In this document: positions 51,001-54,689 of the stretch, piece by piece
How positions within the stretch are numbered: the first letter of the stretch is position 1
How the letters are laid out: every line of letters begins with the position of its first letter
Assembly (NCBI RefSeq): GCF_032362555.1
Contig: NC_083535.1
Span: 11,904,001 to 11,968,000, forward strand
Length of the DNA: 64,000 nt
Source: Amyelois transitella
Taxonomy: Eukaryota > Arthropoda > Insecta > Lepidoptera > Pyralidae
Reading direction: 5' to 3'
Notes under the pieces: model-generated
Databases searched by the model: none
Told to the model about the DNA's origin: nothing
What the model saw: the letters and a program-made list of their open reading frames with translations, nothing else
Translations under genes and position numbers: made by a program

Positions 51001-51108
51001 TCATTCACTTTCTTATACATATTTAGATAAGAAAATGGCGTGATTATATATAAAGATCTAAGTATGTTAAATAAATAAAATAGACTTACCATCATGTACT
51101 TCGGCCAT
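18023..51108 (-). CDS. tan: tan: N-beta-alanyldopamine / carcinine hydrolase
   Basis: Nine exons join without a break: 51108-51090, 23886-23795, 23343-23149, 22149-22042, 21348-21247, 20812-20680, 19998-19764, 18675-18482 and 18120-18023 (TAA). They total 1176 nt, 391 aa; Drosophila Tan is 387 aa. The start MAEVHDG leads into RRRAVPVVYLQGSHYEVGFD. Other family blocks: GVADGANVSF, DTGGCSSIGVINRD, NVLGHTEDAFSETLNHFY, SLCYAGHMPGYTMGFNENGL, TPRTFITRALL and KTIAAGIFDLDKKTWSIY. The family is an Ntn hydrolase related to isopenicillin-N acyltransferase and self-cleaves between Gly and Cys; here this is Gly127-Cys128 in GGCSS. Tan frees dopamine from beta-alanyldopamine in cuticle pigmentation and histamine from carcinine in photoreceptor signalling. 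Intron 1 is 27.2 kb. All splice sites are GT-AG; the exon 4 donor (GTACTG) is weak. Confidence 0.95.
18689..18871 (+). mobile_element. HelB, 183-bp Helitron next to the tan exon 8 acceptor
   Basis: TC at 18689-18690 after A, CTAG at 18868-18871 before T. On the minus strand its edge is 13 bases from the first base of exon 8 (18675), so only TCTTTTCCTACAG-like native sequence is left at the acceptor. Confidence 0.9.
18995..19050 (+). repeat. SINE-C fragment
   Basis: CTAACCGATGCTTTTACGGC matches the middle of SINE-C at 36090-36120. Confidence 0.5.
19345..19417 (+). repeat. SINE-A 3'-end fragment
   Basis: TTGGCTCTGTCTACCCCG through the ATGTATG tail. Confidence 0.8.
20030..20290 (+). mobile_element. 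SINE-C, diverged copy
   Basis: Begins in the tRNA-like head (AGTTCAAATCC at 20030) and runs through CCCCTGCAAAGGC and AGAGTCGGTTCGTG to GACCTTAGAG-like sequence. In tan intron 6. Confidence 0.65.
20335..20611 (+). mobile_element. SINE-A with duplicated head
   Basis: The first 26 bases or so (GCCGTGTGGTTCCCGGCACC...) are repeated in tandem before the body. The tail is intact. In tan intron 6. Confidence 0.9.
21415..21481 (+). repeat. SINE-A with a large internal deletion
   Basis: CTTTCCCATGGATG from the head region joins directly to ACTCTGTCTACCCCGC near the tail. In tan intron 4. Confidence 0.8.
21500..21680. repeat. MITE or Helitron-like fragment
   Basis: TAAGTCGGTTAAATTAC, ACCGCATCAAAATCGGTTC and AAACGCGAGATAAT; same family as 15070-15270. 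Confidence 0.45.
21708..21960 (-). mobile_element. SINE-A, nearly full-length
   Basis: Tail CATACATACA on the left, head GGGAACCACAAAGCA on the right. In tan intron 4. Confidence 0.9.
22481..22731 (-). mobile_element. SINE-A, nearly full-length
   Basis: Tail CATACATACATATGGTCACG on the left and a worn head on the right. In tan intron 3. Confidence 0.88.
22938..23049 (+). repeat. LINE-A 3'-end fragment
   Basis: Reads NVDEAKEVCRDRGKWK and SAYPSGKDA, then the (ATGT)n tail. In tan intron 3, about 100 bases from exon 3. Confidence 0.88.
23405..23650 (+). mobile_element. SINE-A, nearly full-length
   Basis: Head GCCGTGTGGTTCCCGG and tail GACGTGTATGTATGT. In tan intron 2. Confidence 0.88.
23990..24246 (-). 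mobile_element. SINE-B, full-length
   Basis: On the minus strand: tRNA-like head with TGCGGCGCAGCGG and GGTTCGAATCC, body with GTATCGTTGAGTTAGTATC, and a TATATTTATTTATTATTTAA tail. It is the first repeat inside tan intron 1. Confidence 0.88.
24340..24422 (+). repeat. worn LINE-A 3'-end fragment
   Basis: GCAAAGTGGAAAGG, TAGTCTCTGCCTACAC and GCGTAATTTTATGGA. Confidence 0.55.
24538..24811 (-). mobile_element. SINE-A, full-length
   Basis: Complete from CATACATACTTACATAC tail to GGGAACCACACGGCA head. Confidence 0.92.
24812..25473. other. tan intron 1, repeat-poor
   Basis: AT-rich sequence with no repeat seen elsewhere in the window and no gene. Confidence 0.4.
25474..25731 (+). mobile_element. 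SINE-A, full-length
   Basis: Head CCGTGTGGTTACCGGCACC to a (ATGT)n tail. Confidence 0.9.
25732..26075. other. tan intron 1, non-coding
   Basis: A 103-codon open frame at 25719-26030 starts in the SINE tail and shows no family; I take it as chance. Confidence 0.4.
26076..26253 (+). mobile_element. SINE-A, head-truncated
   Basis: Starts in CCTATGGATGTCC and ends in a TATATA-rich tail; part of the middle is missing. Confidence 0.82.
26351..26760 (-). mobile_element. SINE-A split by a solo LTR
   Basis: SINE parts 26351-26482 and 26703-26760 are collinear across the insertion. The SINE 3' tail is missing on the left. Confidence 0.88.
26483..26702. mobile_element. solo LTR, 220 bp
   Basis: Begins TGTAGCGGCCG and ends CCCGTTCA (TG...CA), flanked by CATGG at 26478-26482 and 26703-26707, a 5-bp target duplication. 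The uninterrupted SINE-A shows only one CATGG. It is what LTR-LTR recombination leaves. AATAAA lies on the minus strand near 26655, hinting at that direction. Confidence 0.8.
27077..27322 (-). mobile_element. SINE-A, diverged
   Basis: Tail GTACATACATACATATAGTC to head AAAACCACACGGCA, with several changes. Confidence 0.85.
27421..27520 (+). repeat. SINE-A 3' half
   Basis: From CATAAAGCTATACAGCTG to TGATTACATGTATGTGTG. Confidence 0.82.
27552..27593. repeat. perfect 19-bp hairpin
   Basis: Arms 27552-27570 and 27575-27593, spacer GTCT. It is followed at once by a second, imperfect inverted repeat at 27595-27641. Confidence 0.88.
27595..27641. repeat. imperfect hairpin next to the previous one
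   Basis: GTCTTAT at the left pairs with ATAAGAC at the right, and AACTGATCATG with CATGATCAGTT; one arm has about five extra bases. Confidence 0.75.
27642..28435. other. tan intron 1, mostly unique
   Basis: No gene. It holds the hairpin at 28098-28156. Confidence 0.4.
28098..28156. repeat. 26-bp hairpin, 24 of 26 paired
   Basis: CCATAGACTAATTACTTC... at 28098-28123 pairs with 28131-28156; the spacer is 7 bases. Confidence 0.85.
28436..28530 (-). repeat. SINE-C end fragment
   Basis: CTTTAGTCCCGGTTGCATCC, CTCTGGAGAGGAGCCC and GGTGAGTCAGGTTTT, as at 43300-43390. Confidence 0.7.
28992..29026 (+). repeat. SINE-C scrap
   Basis: GGGAAAACATCGTGAGGAAACC. Confidence 0.45.
29060..29272 (-). mobile_element. 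HelC fragment, CTAG end lost
   Basis: ATTATTTCTTCGCTCC, then GCGCGTTCAAACAAAC and the TTATAATATTAGTACAGAT end, as in 6988-7235. Confidence 0.7.
29273..29925. other. tan intron 1, low-complexity and unique sequence
   Basis: A short (CT)n run at 29677-29692 and a worn SINE-C piece near 29693-29750 (TGCACCCTCCACAG, GAGCCCGGGGTTCGCC). No gene. Confidence 0.4.
29926..30172 (-). mobile_element. SINE-A, nearly full-length
   Basis: Tail CATACATATAATAACG to head GGAACCGGGAACGGG. Confidence 0.88.
30259..30302 (+). repeat. SINE-A tail scrap
   Basis: ACAAGGGATAAAGACGTGAC plus (ATGT)n. Confidence 0.7.
30303..31657. other. tan intron 1, mostly unique, with a CpG-rich block
   Basis: No gene. 30875-30960 is strikingly CpG-rich (CGCGGCGCGCGACG) in AT-rich surroundings. 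31440-31650 contains a worn Helitron-like segment (AAGCGCCCGTAGGAAATTCC). Confidence 0.45.
31658..31855 (-). mobile_element. HelA, left copy of a nested pair
   Basis: CTAG at 31658-31661 with A on its left. Its far (TC) end is cut where the next copy begins at 31856. Confidence 0.8.
31856..32067 (-). mobile_element. HelA, right copy of a nested pair
   Basis: CTAG at 31856-31859; the TC end lies at 32052 or, counting a short duplicated TAGTAGGA, at 32067. Confidence 0.8.
32068..32589. other. tan intron 1, non-coding
   Basis: AT-rich. 32505-32580 keeps a worn internal LINE-A piece (GAAATGCTTAGAATGGTTTG, then GTCATGTGGATAGGATGAA). No gene. Confidence 0.45.
32590..32800 (-). mobile_element. SINE-A, diverged
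   Basis: Tail CATACATACATATTTATAATC, middle partly deleted, head ends at CATTCTTTTTG. Confidence 0.82.
32802..32873 (+). repeat. SINE-A tail, inverted to the previous copy
   Basis: CTGTTGGATCTGTCTACC through (ATGT)n. It lies head to head with 32590-32800. Confidence 0.8.
32874..34885. other. longest repeat-poor stretch of tan intron 1
   Basis: About 2 kb of AT-rich, apparently unique sequence with no gene. 34185-34216 is GC-rich (CGTCGTCCTGCGCCAGCGCC). If the intron holds conserved enhancers, this is a natural place to look, but I see no motif that proves it. Confidence 0.4.
34886..34980 (-). repeat. SINE-A internal fragment
   Basis: AAATAGTAACAGG, CTAGCCCATCGCC and a damaged head. Confidence 0.75.
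34981..35970. other. tan intron 1, non-coding
   Basis: AT-rich, with a worn tRNA-like scrap near 35640-35670 (GCGGATCGAACTTGGGACAG). No gene. Confidence 0.4.
35975..36320 (+). mobile_element. SINE-C, best copy with the tRNA-like head
   Basis: The head has GGTCGAATGGGTAAAGTG and a B box, GGTTCAAATCC. The body has ATCGTAAGGAAACCTGCAC, CCAATACGGGTTAGGTTCCC and GGGAGTCGCTTCGTG. I infer tRNA ancestry from the head. Confidence 0.7.
36343..36690. mobile_element. fold-back HelC: two 5' ends, no CTAG end
   Basis: Both borders are TC ends (TCTATACTAATATTATAAAG) facing outward, each with A outside. The arms are about 90 bp each, 36343-36435 and 36598-36690. The central part is HelC interior in minus orientation. 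Confidence 0.8.
36691..37220. other. tan intron 1, non-coding
   Basis: No gene and no clear repeat. Confidence 0.4.
37221..37277. repeat. 25-bp hairpin, 24 of 25 paired
   Basis: Arms 37221-37245 and 37253-37277 around TTGCGTG. Confidence 0.88.
37291..37338 (+). repeat. SINE-A tail scrap
   Basis: GCTCTGCCTACCCCGTAAGG and GACGTGACC; no (ATGT)n. Confidence 0.65.
37379..37533 (-). repeat. SINE-A 3' part
   Basis: CACGTCTACATCCCTTGCGG to CTAGCCCATCGCC. Confidence 0.8.
37550..37615. repeat. short tandem duplication in a T-rich tract
   Basis: A TTTTTTTTATAATTTATTT unit of about 30 bases occurs twice in imperfect form. Confidence 0.6.
37616..38690. other. tan intron 1, non-coding
   Basis: No gene. 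A run of about 18 A lies at 38198-38217. Confidence 0.4.
38693..38877 (-). mobile_element. SINE-B, head-truncated
   Basis: AT-rich tail on the left, GATACTATATTTTATAA in the body, and it stops inside the B box (GGGATTCGAACCC). Confidence 0.8.
38878..39844. other. tan intron 1, mostly unique
   Basis: No gene. It contains three GCCGCCAT-type motifs: 39276-39284 (inverse), 39532-39541 and 39609-39618. Confidence 0.4.
39845..39950 (+). repeat. LINE-A 3'-end fragment
   Basis: AGCAAAGGAAGTATGCAGGG through TCCGGGAAAGAGGCGTG and (ATGT)n. Confidence 0.88.
40169..40267 (+). repeat. LINE-A 3'-end fragment
   Basis: Same LINE end (NVDEAKEVCRDRGKWK, SAYPSGKEA) with a very short tail. Confidence 0.88.
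40436..40520 (+). repeat. SINE-A 3'-end fragment
   Basis: CTAACGTGGTCTATCAGTC to GATTATGTATGTATGTA. Confidence 0.82.
40697..40767 (-). repeat. SINE-A 3'-end fragment
   Basis: (CATA)n, then a damaged cytosine-rich part and ACAGTCTTGAAAAGACTG. Confidence 0.8.
40770..40840 (+). repeat. 3' end of another non-LTR element
   Basis: GTGATGTGACGTCAATAAGT and TTTTGAAAATAAATCTATT recur at 51985-52050. The AATAAA and position suggest a LINE 3' end; family not named. Confidence 0.55.
40851..40916. repeat. perfect 28-bp hairpin
   Basis: Arms 40851-40878 and 40889-40916 are exact reverse complements; the 10-base loop is TGTACCTACG. Confidence 0.92.
41140..41225. repeat. Helitron-like end, worn
   Basis: AGCTGTCCCGGCAAACGTTG followed by TTTTGCCATATAAAT, a phrase I associate with lepidopteran Helitron ends; the CTAG is altered to TAGTAG. 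Confidence 0.4.
41232..41449 (-). mobile_element. SINE-A, diverged
   Basis: Starts in TAGTCACGTCTATGTCCC and ends near CTATTCTAAAGTGCTGG, close in type to 27077-27322. Confidence 0.8.
41465..41665. repeat. worn Helitron-like repeat
   Basis: CCAAATTTCAAATCAAAATA and CAGCGGTTTGTTCGCTG are typical of such elements; no intact ends. Confidence 0.35.
41690..42915. other. tan intron 1, non-coding
   Basis: 41865-41990 is nearly pure A/T with small palindromes. No gene. Confidence 0.4.
42918..43182 (+). mobile_element. HelC, full-length 265 bp
   Basis: TC at 42918-42919 after A; CTAG at 43179-43182 before T; GCGGGCACAGCTAG end. Confidence 0.85.
43288..43740 (-). mobile_element. SINE-C, long copy
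   Basis: On the minus strand it begins in the tRNA-like head (GGTGGTCGAATTGGTAAAG, GGTTCAAATCCCA) and ends in CAGTAGGAAGACAG. An A-rich insertion of about 90 bases lies in the middle. Confidence 0.72.
43818..44455. repeat. unnamed lepidopteran repeat interrupted by a Helitron
   Basis: The left side has AGTGCGAATCGGACTCGCAC, the right side GACGGACAGACAGACAG and GGTACGGAACCCTAAAA, a pair of phrases I know as one repeat. The HelA copy at 44123 splits it. Confidence 0.5.
44123..44327 (+). mobile_element. HelA, 205 bp
   Basis: TC at 44123 after A, CTAG at 44324-44327 before T; interior as in 4511-4737 with a short deletion. Confidence 0.88.
44456..45880. other. tan intron 1, non-coding
   Basis: AT-rich and mostly unique; the small open frames here are chance. 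No gene. Confidence 0.4.
45882..46059 (-). repeat. SINE-A 3' part, left arm of an inverted pair
   Basis: Tail GCATACATAAGTATATA to CCAAGTTTATAAGCC. Confidence 0.85.
46060..46187 (+). repeat. SINE-A 3' part, right arm of an inverted pair
   Basis: GAGCTAGCAACCTGTCAC to ATAGACGTGACGAATGTA, joined head to head with 45882-46059. Confidence 0.85.
46203..46260 (-). repeat. LINE 3' end with (TCTA)n tail
   Basis: (TAGA)n followed by ATACCCTTTATTG; a similar end lies at 62523. Confidence 0.45.
46261..46480. other. tan intron 1, non-coding
   Basis: It has ACAACGCGTTCAGGGCACGT and CCGAACACGTGATTTG, two CACGTG-like E-box cores. No gene. Confidence 0.3.
46481..46743 (-). mobile_element. SINE-A, full-length
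   Basis: CATACATATATATGGTCACG tail to GGGAACCACACGGTA head. Confidence 0.92.
46903..47150 (+). mobile_element. SINE-B, full-length
   Basis: Head GGGCTCTGTGGCGCAGCGG (A box) and GGTTCGAATCCCA (B box), body GATTGGCCTGGGTCTTGGA and GAGTTAGTATCTCGTAACAC, end GTCCCGTATATAT. Confidence 0.9.
47151..47516. repeat. worn Helitron-like repeat
   Basis: 47240-47400: GCACGAGGCTTCACTCCCG and CTTTTCGTTACAAACATAC suggest an old Helitron copy; no gene. Confidence 0.35.
47517..47672 (+). mobile_element. SINE-A 3' part
   Basis: TTTTAGGCGATGGGCTAGC to the (ATGT)n tail. Confidence 0.85.
47795..47840 (+). repeat. LINE-A 3'-end scrap
   Basis: GTAGCGTCTGCCTACCCC and AATAGGCGTGGG. Confidence 0.5.
48089..48268 (+). 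mobile_element. SINE-A, head-truncated
   Basis: TTGTCGTAAAAGGCGACTAA to GACTATATGCATGG. Confidence 0.82.
48425..48607 (-). mobile_element. HelB, 183-bp Helitron
   Basis: CTAG at 48425-48428, TC end at 48606-48607, A and T flanks. Same length as the copies at 13781 and 18689. Confidence 0.88.
48610..49211. other. tan intron 1, non-coding
   Basis: 48625-48690 is a worn SINE-C end (CTCCTCTCCAGAGAG, AACCGGGACTGAG). No gene. Confidence 0.4.
49212..49298 (+). repeat. SINE-A head fragment
   Basis: GCCGTGTGGTCCCCGGCAC to CTGGGATTCTTCTTG; the 3' half is missing. Confidence 0.75.
49426..49466. repeat. perfect 18-bp hairpin
   Basis: TCCTGAAGTAGGTTTTAA at 49426-49443 pairs exactly with 49449-49466; the spacer is TTGTT. 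Confidence 0.9.
49738..49915 (+). pseudogene. C-terminal fragment of a second RTE-like LINE
   Basis: One frame reads DDIRANGLTSKDADNRKKW then CRKASD, the usual end of a different LINE family from LINE-A. A cousin lies at 63130-63390. Confidence 0.65.
49918..50236 (-). mobile_element. SINE-B interrupted by a LINE tail
   Basis: Tail TATTTATTTATT at the left, body, and head at the right with GGTTCGAATCC and GCGCAGCGG inverse. 50037-50079 is foreign. Confidence 0.88.
50037..50080 (-). mobile_element. extremely short LINE-A insertion
   Basis: (CATA)n plus AAAATCACGCCTCTTTCCC: only the tail and about 20 bases of the LINE. It splits SINE-B, and ATAATAAATACT-like sequence is repeated on both sides. 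Confidence 0.75.
50237..50765. other. tan intron 1, non-coding but GC-richer
   Basis: 50285-50460 is more GC-rich (GAAAGGGCGGCCAGC, GACGCGCCGGTCAGCC). Open frames on the minus strand show no family; it may be an old transposon. Confidence 0.35.
50768..50850 (-). repeat. worn LINE-A 3' end
   Basis: CATACATAAAATCACAACC and TTCTTTCGCTTCATTCACAT. Confidence 0.65.
51090..51108 (-). CDS. tan: tan exon 1 (start codon exon)
   Basis: ATG at 51108-51106 encodes MAEVHD plus one base, then the donor GTAAGT. Joined to 23886 it restores Gly7 and keeps frame. The exon is small, so its call depends on the phase match and a clean ATG; an earlier 5' UTR exon cannot be excluded. Confidence 0.75.
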
Positions 51109-52050
51109 TGTAGCTAGTTCCTGACTGTGTCGCGACTCGGTATCTAAAGCCGTACAACATCTTTAATTGTGTTAACCGAATTATCTTCACCACTGAACGA
51201 CACATTTTCCACTGATACAAACAATTTTGCACCTTATTTCTTAGTGTTCCGATGAAAATGATAAATTTTGTATGTATTTAATAAATTTTTGTCATTCAGC
51301 GTTTTGCTGTCTTCAAGTCGTGTTTGTGGATCACTAATGGGCTATAAACGTCTGTTATCTGAGTAACATTGTATGCAGACATTATGAATATATAATGTAC
51401 GTACGAGTATATGTATTTCTTTCCATAGTTAAACCTTAGAGGAAATTATTTCTATGTGATTTTTATGCATTACTGAGAAGTCAGTATTCTTGTGCATAGA
51501 TATTACGTTTCTTACGGTCTCATTGTTAAGTGACTAAAGTGTTCGGTTAAAATTAGGAGACAAAAGAACAAATAATTTTCATCTACTTTAAAATAAAACT
51601 ATAATCGAGCTGATTTAACGGATAAAAGAGCTAAAAGTCTGAAGAATCGAAGGACACGTTTAGCTGTATGATTTAAGGACGTATGATGATACAGGTAAAA
51701 GGCTCAAAGAGTATGTAAAGAAAGTACTTTGTGAGAAGGCTTACTTTAGGACTGATGATTACCAGAATGATAAAACATCTGGCTTGGGCTTGGCACAGGA
51801 ACCTCGTAATATATATAATCCCTTCATTCATTCATAATTTTAACGTAGACAATGTGCATTCGTCCACGATTTAGATTTAAGAGATCTATATATTTATAGA
51901 ATGACGTCAAAAGAAAATGCTGCAGTGTAGTTTGTTCCGCCGCTTCTTCAACACATGCGCTTTGGAAGCGGTAGTAGTTATAATTAGATTTAAGTGATGT
52001 GACGTCAAAAAGTGATACCTTGTATTCTATTTTGAAAATAAATCTATTCT
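51109..52050. other. region upstream of tan, promoter expected
   Basis: Just above the ATG there is an initiator-like TTCAGTGG (minus strand, near 51196-51203) but no TATA box at the right distance. 51985-52050 repeats the LINE 3' end seen at 40770. No gene. Confidence 0.35.
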
Positions 52051-52055
52051 AATTC

Positions 52056-52090
52056 AACAAAAGACGTGAATAGAATTCACGTCTTTTGTT
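52056..52090. repeat. perfect 16-bp hairpin at a SINE edge
   Basis: Arms 52056-52071 and 52075-52090, spacer AGA. The right arm contains the CACGTCT of the SINE-A tail, so the left arm copies SINE-edge sequence in reverse. Confidence 0.88.
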
Positions 52091-52293
52091 TCTATGGCAG
52101 AGCCATAAGTCTTGAAGTCTTGAAAGGCCACGTTCAGCTGTATGTGTTACTAATGGAATTGATATTCAAATATTGACAGCTTGCTAGCAAATCGCATGCA
52201 AGAAGAATTCCAAGTTTATTAGTCGTAATCTTTTCGACATCCATGGGAAATATATAGGGGTTTCCTATTTCAAAATGGCGGAAACCACATGGC
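52076..52293 (-). mobile_element. SINE-A, diverged
   Basis: CACGTCT, GGCAGAGCCATAAGTC, body, and GGAAACCACATGGC head. Confidence 0.8.
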
Positions 52294-53567
52294 TCAGCTA
52301 CTTGTTCGACATACAACATATATTATTATATTAGTAATTATTTTATTTTACAATTATGAAGAAAATTTTATTGGATAAAGTTGACAAAAATGTGATTATT
52401 ACATTTTCTAAACTATACTAATAATAAAACTATCTACCTAATTAAAATAAAGTTAAATTCGTAAAATAAAAAAATAAAAATATTATTTCAGTTAGGACCC
52501 CTTGGTAGGGTTTATTTTACATATTTCACAGCTTCTCGAACAGTATGGAGGAATATTCGAATTCGGGTCGGATACCTATACCCCGTGTTGCAAAATCACA
52601 TTTTGCGAATGTCAAAGTTGAATTGAAAAGCCGTGAAACGTGAACAAAGTTAAATGCATAGTGCAATGGAGAGCGGCAATTTTTCGCTGATATTTCCAAT
52701 ACATATTTATTATTTACTAGAATTTTCCAACAAACTTCGTAGGCGTGGCGTGGTTATGTAAATATCAATGATGAACTGGTTTGTTTGTTTGTAAACTCAT
52801 CATTGAAAATAAATAAATAAAATCAAACAGTTCTGAATATGTACATACAATGGGTGACTTATCCCAATAAAACTAGTTTTCAAATAAATCTTCCAACATG
52901 AAAACTTAAAACATTACCATCCTGATGTCCATAAACGTACAAGAAGCCAGATGAAATTTCCTGAAATAGTTGTTTTGGCTAAAAAGGGGAATTCGGCTAT
53001 TTATTTTAAATGTTGATATATGGATGAAGTCAAATAAGTAATAGTATGTTATGCATTGGATGTGGAAAAATGTAGTTCCTGCAAAGAAACTAACATGGGA
53101 AAGAGACGTCTGTCTATGTAAGTAAGCCTCTTTCAAAATACCTCTATGGAAATATATAATTTGTCTTTTTGATGTCTATGAGTTGAATTTTGATTTGATA
53201 AATATATTTTGGCATATCGTTTTTATGTGAAATATTTCATAGAATTCTTTGTTGCTGAATCTGCAATGAAGGTAAGTTTTTCTTTCATTATCTCACGGAG
53301 GATTGAACCTGGAACCGTGTGATATTCAGGCCTTCACCACTGCCCTACACAGGATTATTCATTGAGGAATTTATGACAAAAGTTCTAGTATAACTTATGT
53401 TTTATCTTTAAAATTCTAACGAAACCTTTTTTTAAGTACCTACGCGGTTGCCAACTTAAATAAAATCAGATTGGCTACGGATTTACGCAAACGTTTCAAG
53501 TTATTTATTGATGTAAGTTTATTGTATTTCTTATGTAGAAATGTTTCAAATTTGTTTCATTTGAATA
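52294..53567. other. intergenic, non-coding
   Basis: AT-rich with no gene. 53290-53350 is a worn tRNA-like scrap (GGATTGAACCTGGAACC). Confidence 0.4.
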
Positions 53568-53703
53568 TGTCTTTGACCATGGATCCTGGATTGGGTGAGT
53601 CATGTTTACACGAAGCGACTCTCAACTCACGTCCGCAACCTTTGCATTGGTAAATTAAACTAGGTAAACCTAACCCGTATTGGATCACTATGAGATAACC
53701 ATT
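53568..53703 (-). repeat. SINE-C, left part of a copy split by insertions
   Basis: CATGGATCCTGGATTGGGTG to AACCTAACCCGTATTGGATC. The same SINE continues at 58478 (CGTAAGAGCATCGGTTAG), beyond a LINE-A tail and the transposon. Confidence 0.75.
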
Positions 53704-53707
53704 ATAT

Positions 53708-53737
53708 GTGACTGTGTCTGGGAAAAGGGACCACTTT
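53708..53737 (+). repeat. left terminal inverted repeat
   Basis: Pairs with 58393-58422 at 28 of 30 positions. Confidence 0.93.
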
Positions 53738-53739
53738 AC

Positions 53740-54689
53740 CGGTATGGAGTTATTAATATCTCCTAAAACTAGGTAAAATTAGCTATTCAGTAAAAAAAGA
53801 ATCGTTTTCCTAGGTGCAATAATTATTTTTTTATACATTTTTAAACATGCAGTAGGCAAAATGTACGAGTCGAGAAAATTGATTTTAAAGTTTATGCTCG
53901 TGAAAAATACACTTCTACTAGGAAGTTATGGAATGATTGGTATCAAGCTAATCTAGTATTATCAAAGATTAAATTCAGGCATCAATGGTCTCAATAACTA
54001 TAATGATTTGGAAGGTAGTCAAGGAAGAACTTGCAGGAGTAGGAAAAAAATCAAGTATCTTAATTACTCATAATCTTAAGAAAATACCTTTTAAACAATG
54101 AATTATTAATTATGGTAATATATTTTAGGCAATAATAGAAGGGAAAAAATAAAAAAAGACCAGTATTTTCTATGTTTTTAATCGAAAATACTAACATTTC
54201 TATAAATCAGTTCTAATCAGTCTCATAAACAAAAATCAACTAAATAATATATATTTTTTAAGTTATATCACAAAATTAGCCAAAATATACTTTAGCACAG
54301 AGATCCAAACATAATTAACGATACTTAATGCAATATTTAGAGAAATTATCGTGTTTTAAGTTTAGTGGTTTGACGATCATTTTACTATGGAAGAATAATT
54401 AGGGTACCACTTGGGGGGCTTAGTAAAGTTTAGTGTCACAAGTAAAATAACTACTATTTAACATGTTTTTATAATAAAATATAACGTGTTGTCACTATGT
54501 TAAATAGTAAAGTAAATATTTTTCAACATTAAAGTAAGTTTCTTCTACATTTTATACATTTCTAAGGAAAAAATAATTAATATACTAAGTCAGGTACCAC
54601 TTTGTCACTAAACTTTACTTGTTTACAAAAATAAAAAAATCACACACAACAACTTGTCAAATTAAAGTACTTACTATAATCAAAATAAA
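53740..54689. other. left non-coding part of the transposon
   Basis: AT-rich. Two subterminal motif groups: 54403-54440 (GGGTACCACTT ... AAAGTTTAGTGTCAC) and 54594-54622 (AGGTACCACTTTGTCAC, TAAACTTTACTTG), in partly inverse order. Confidence 0.6.
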
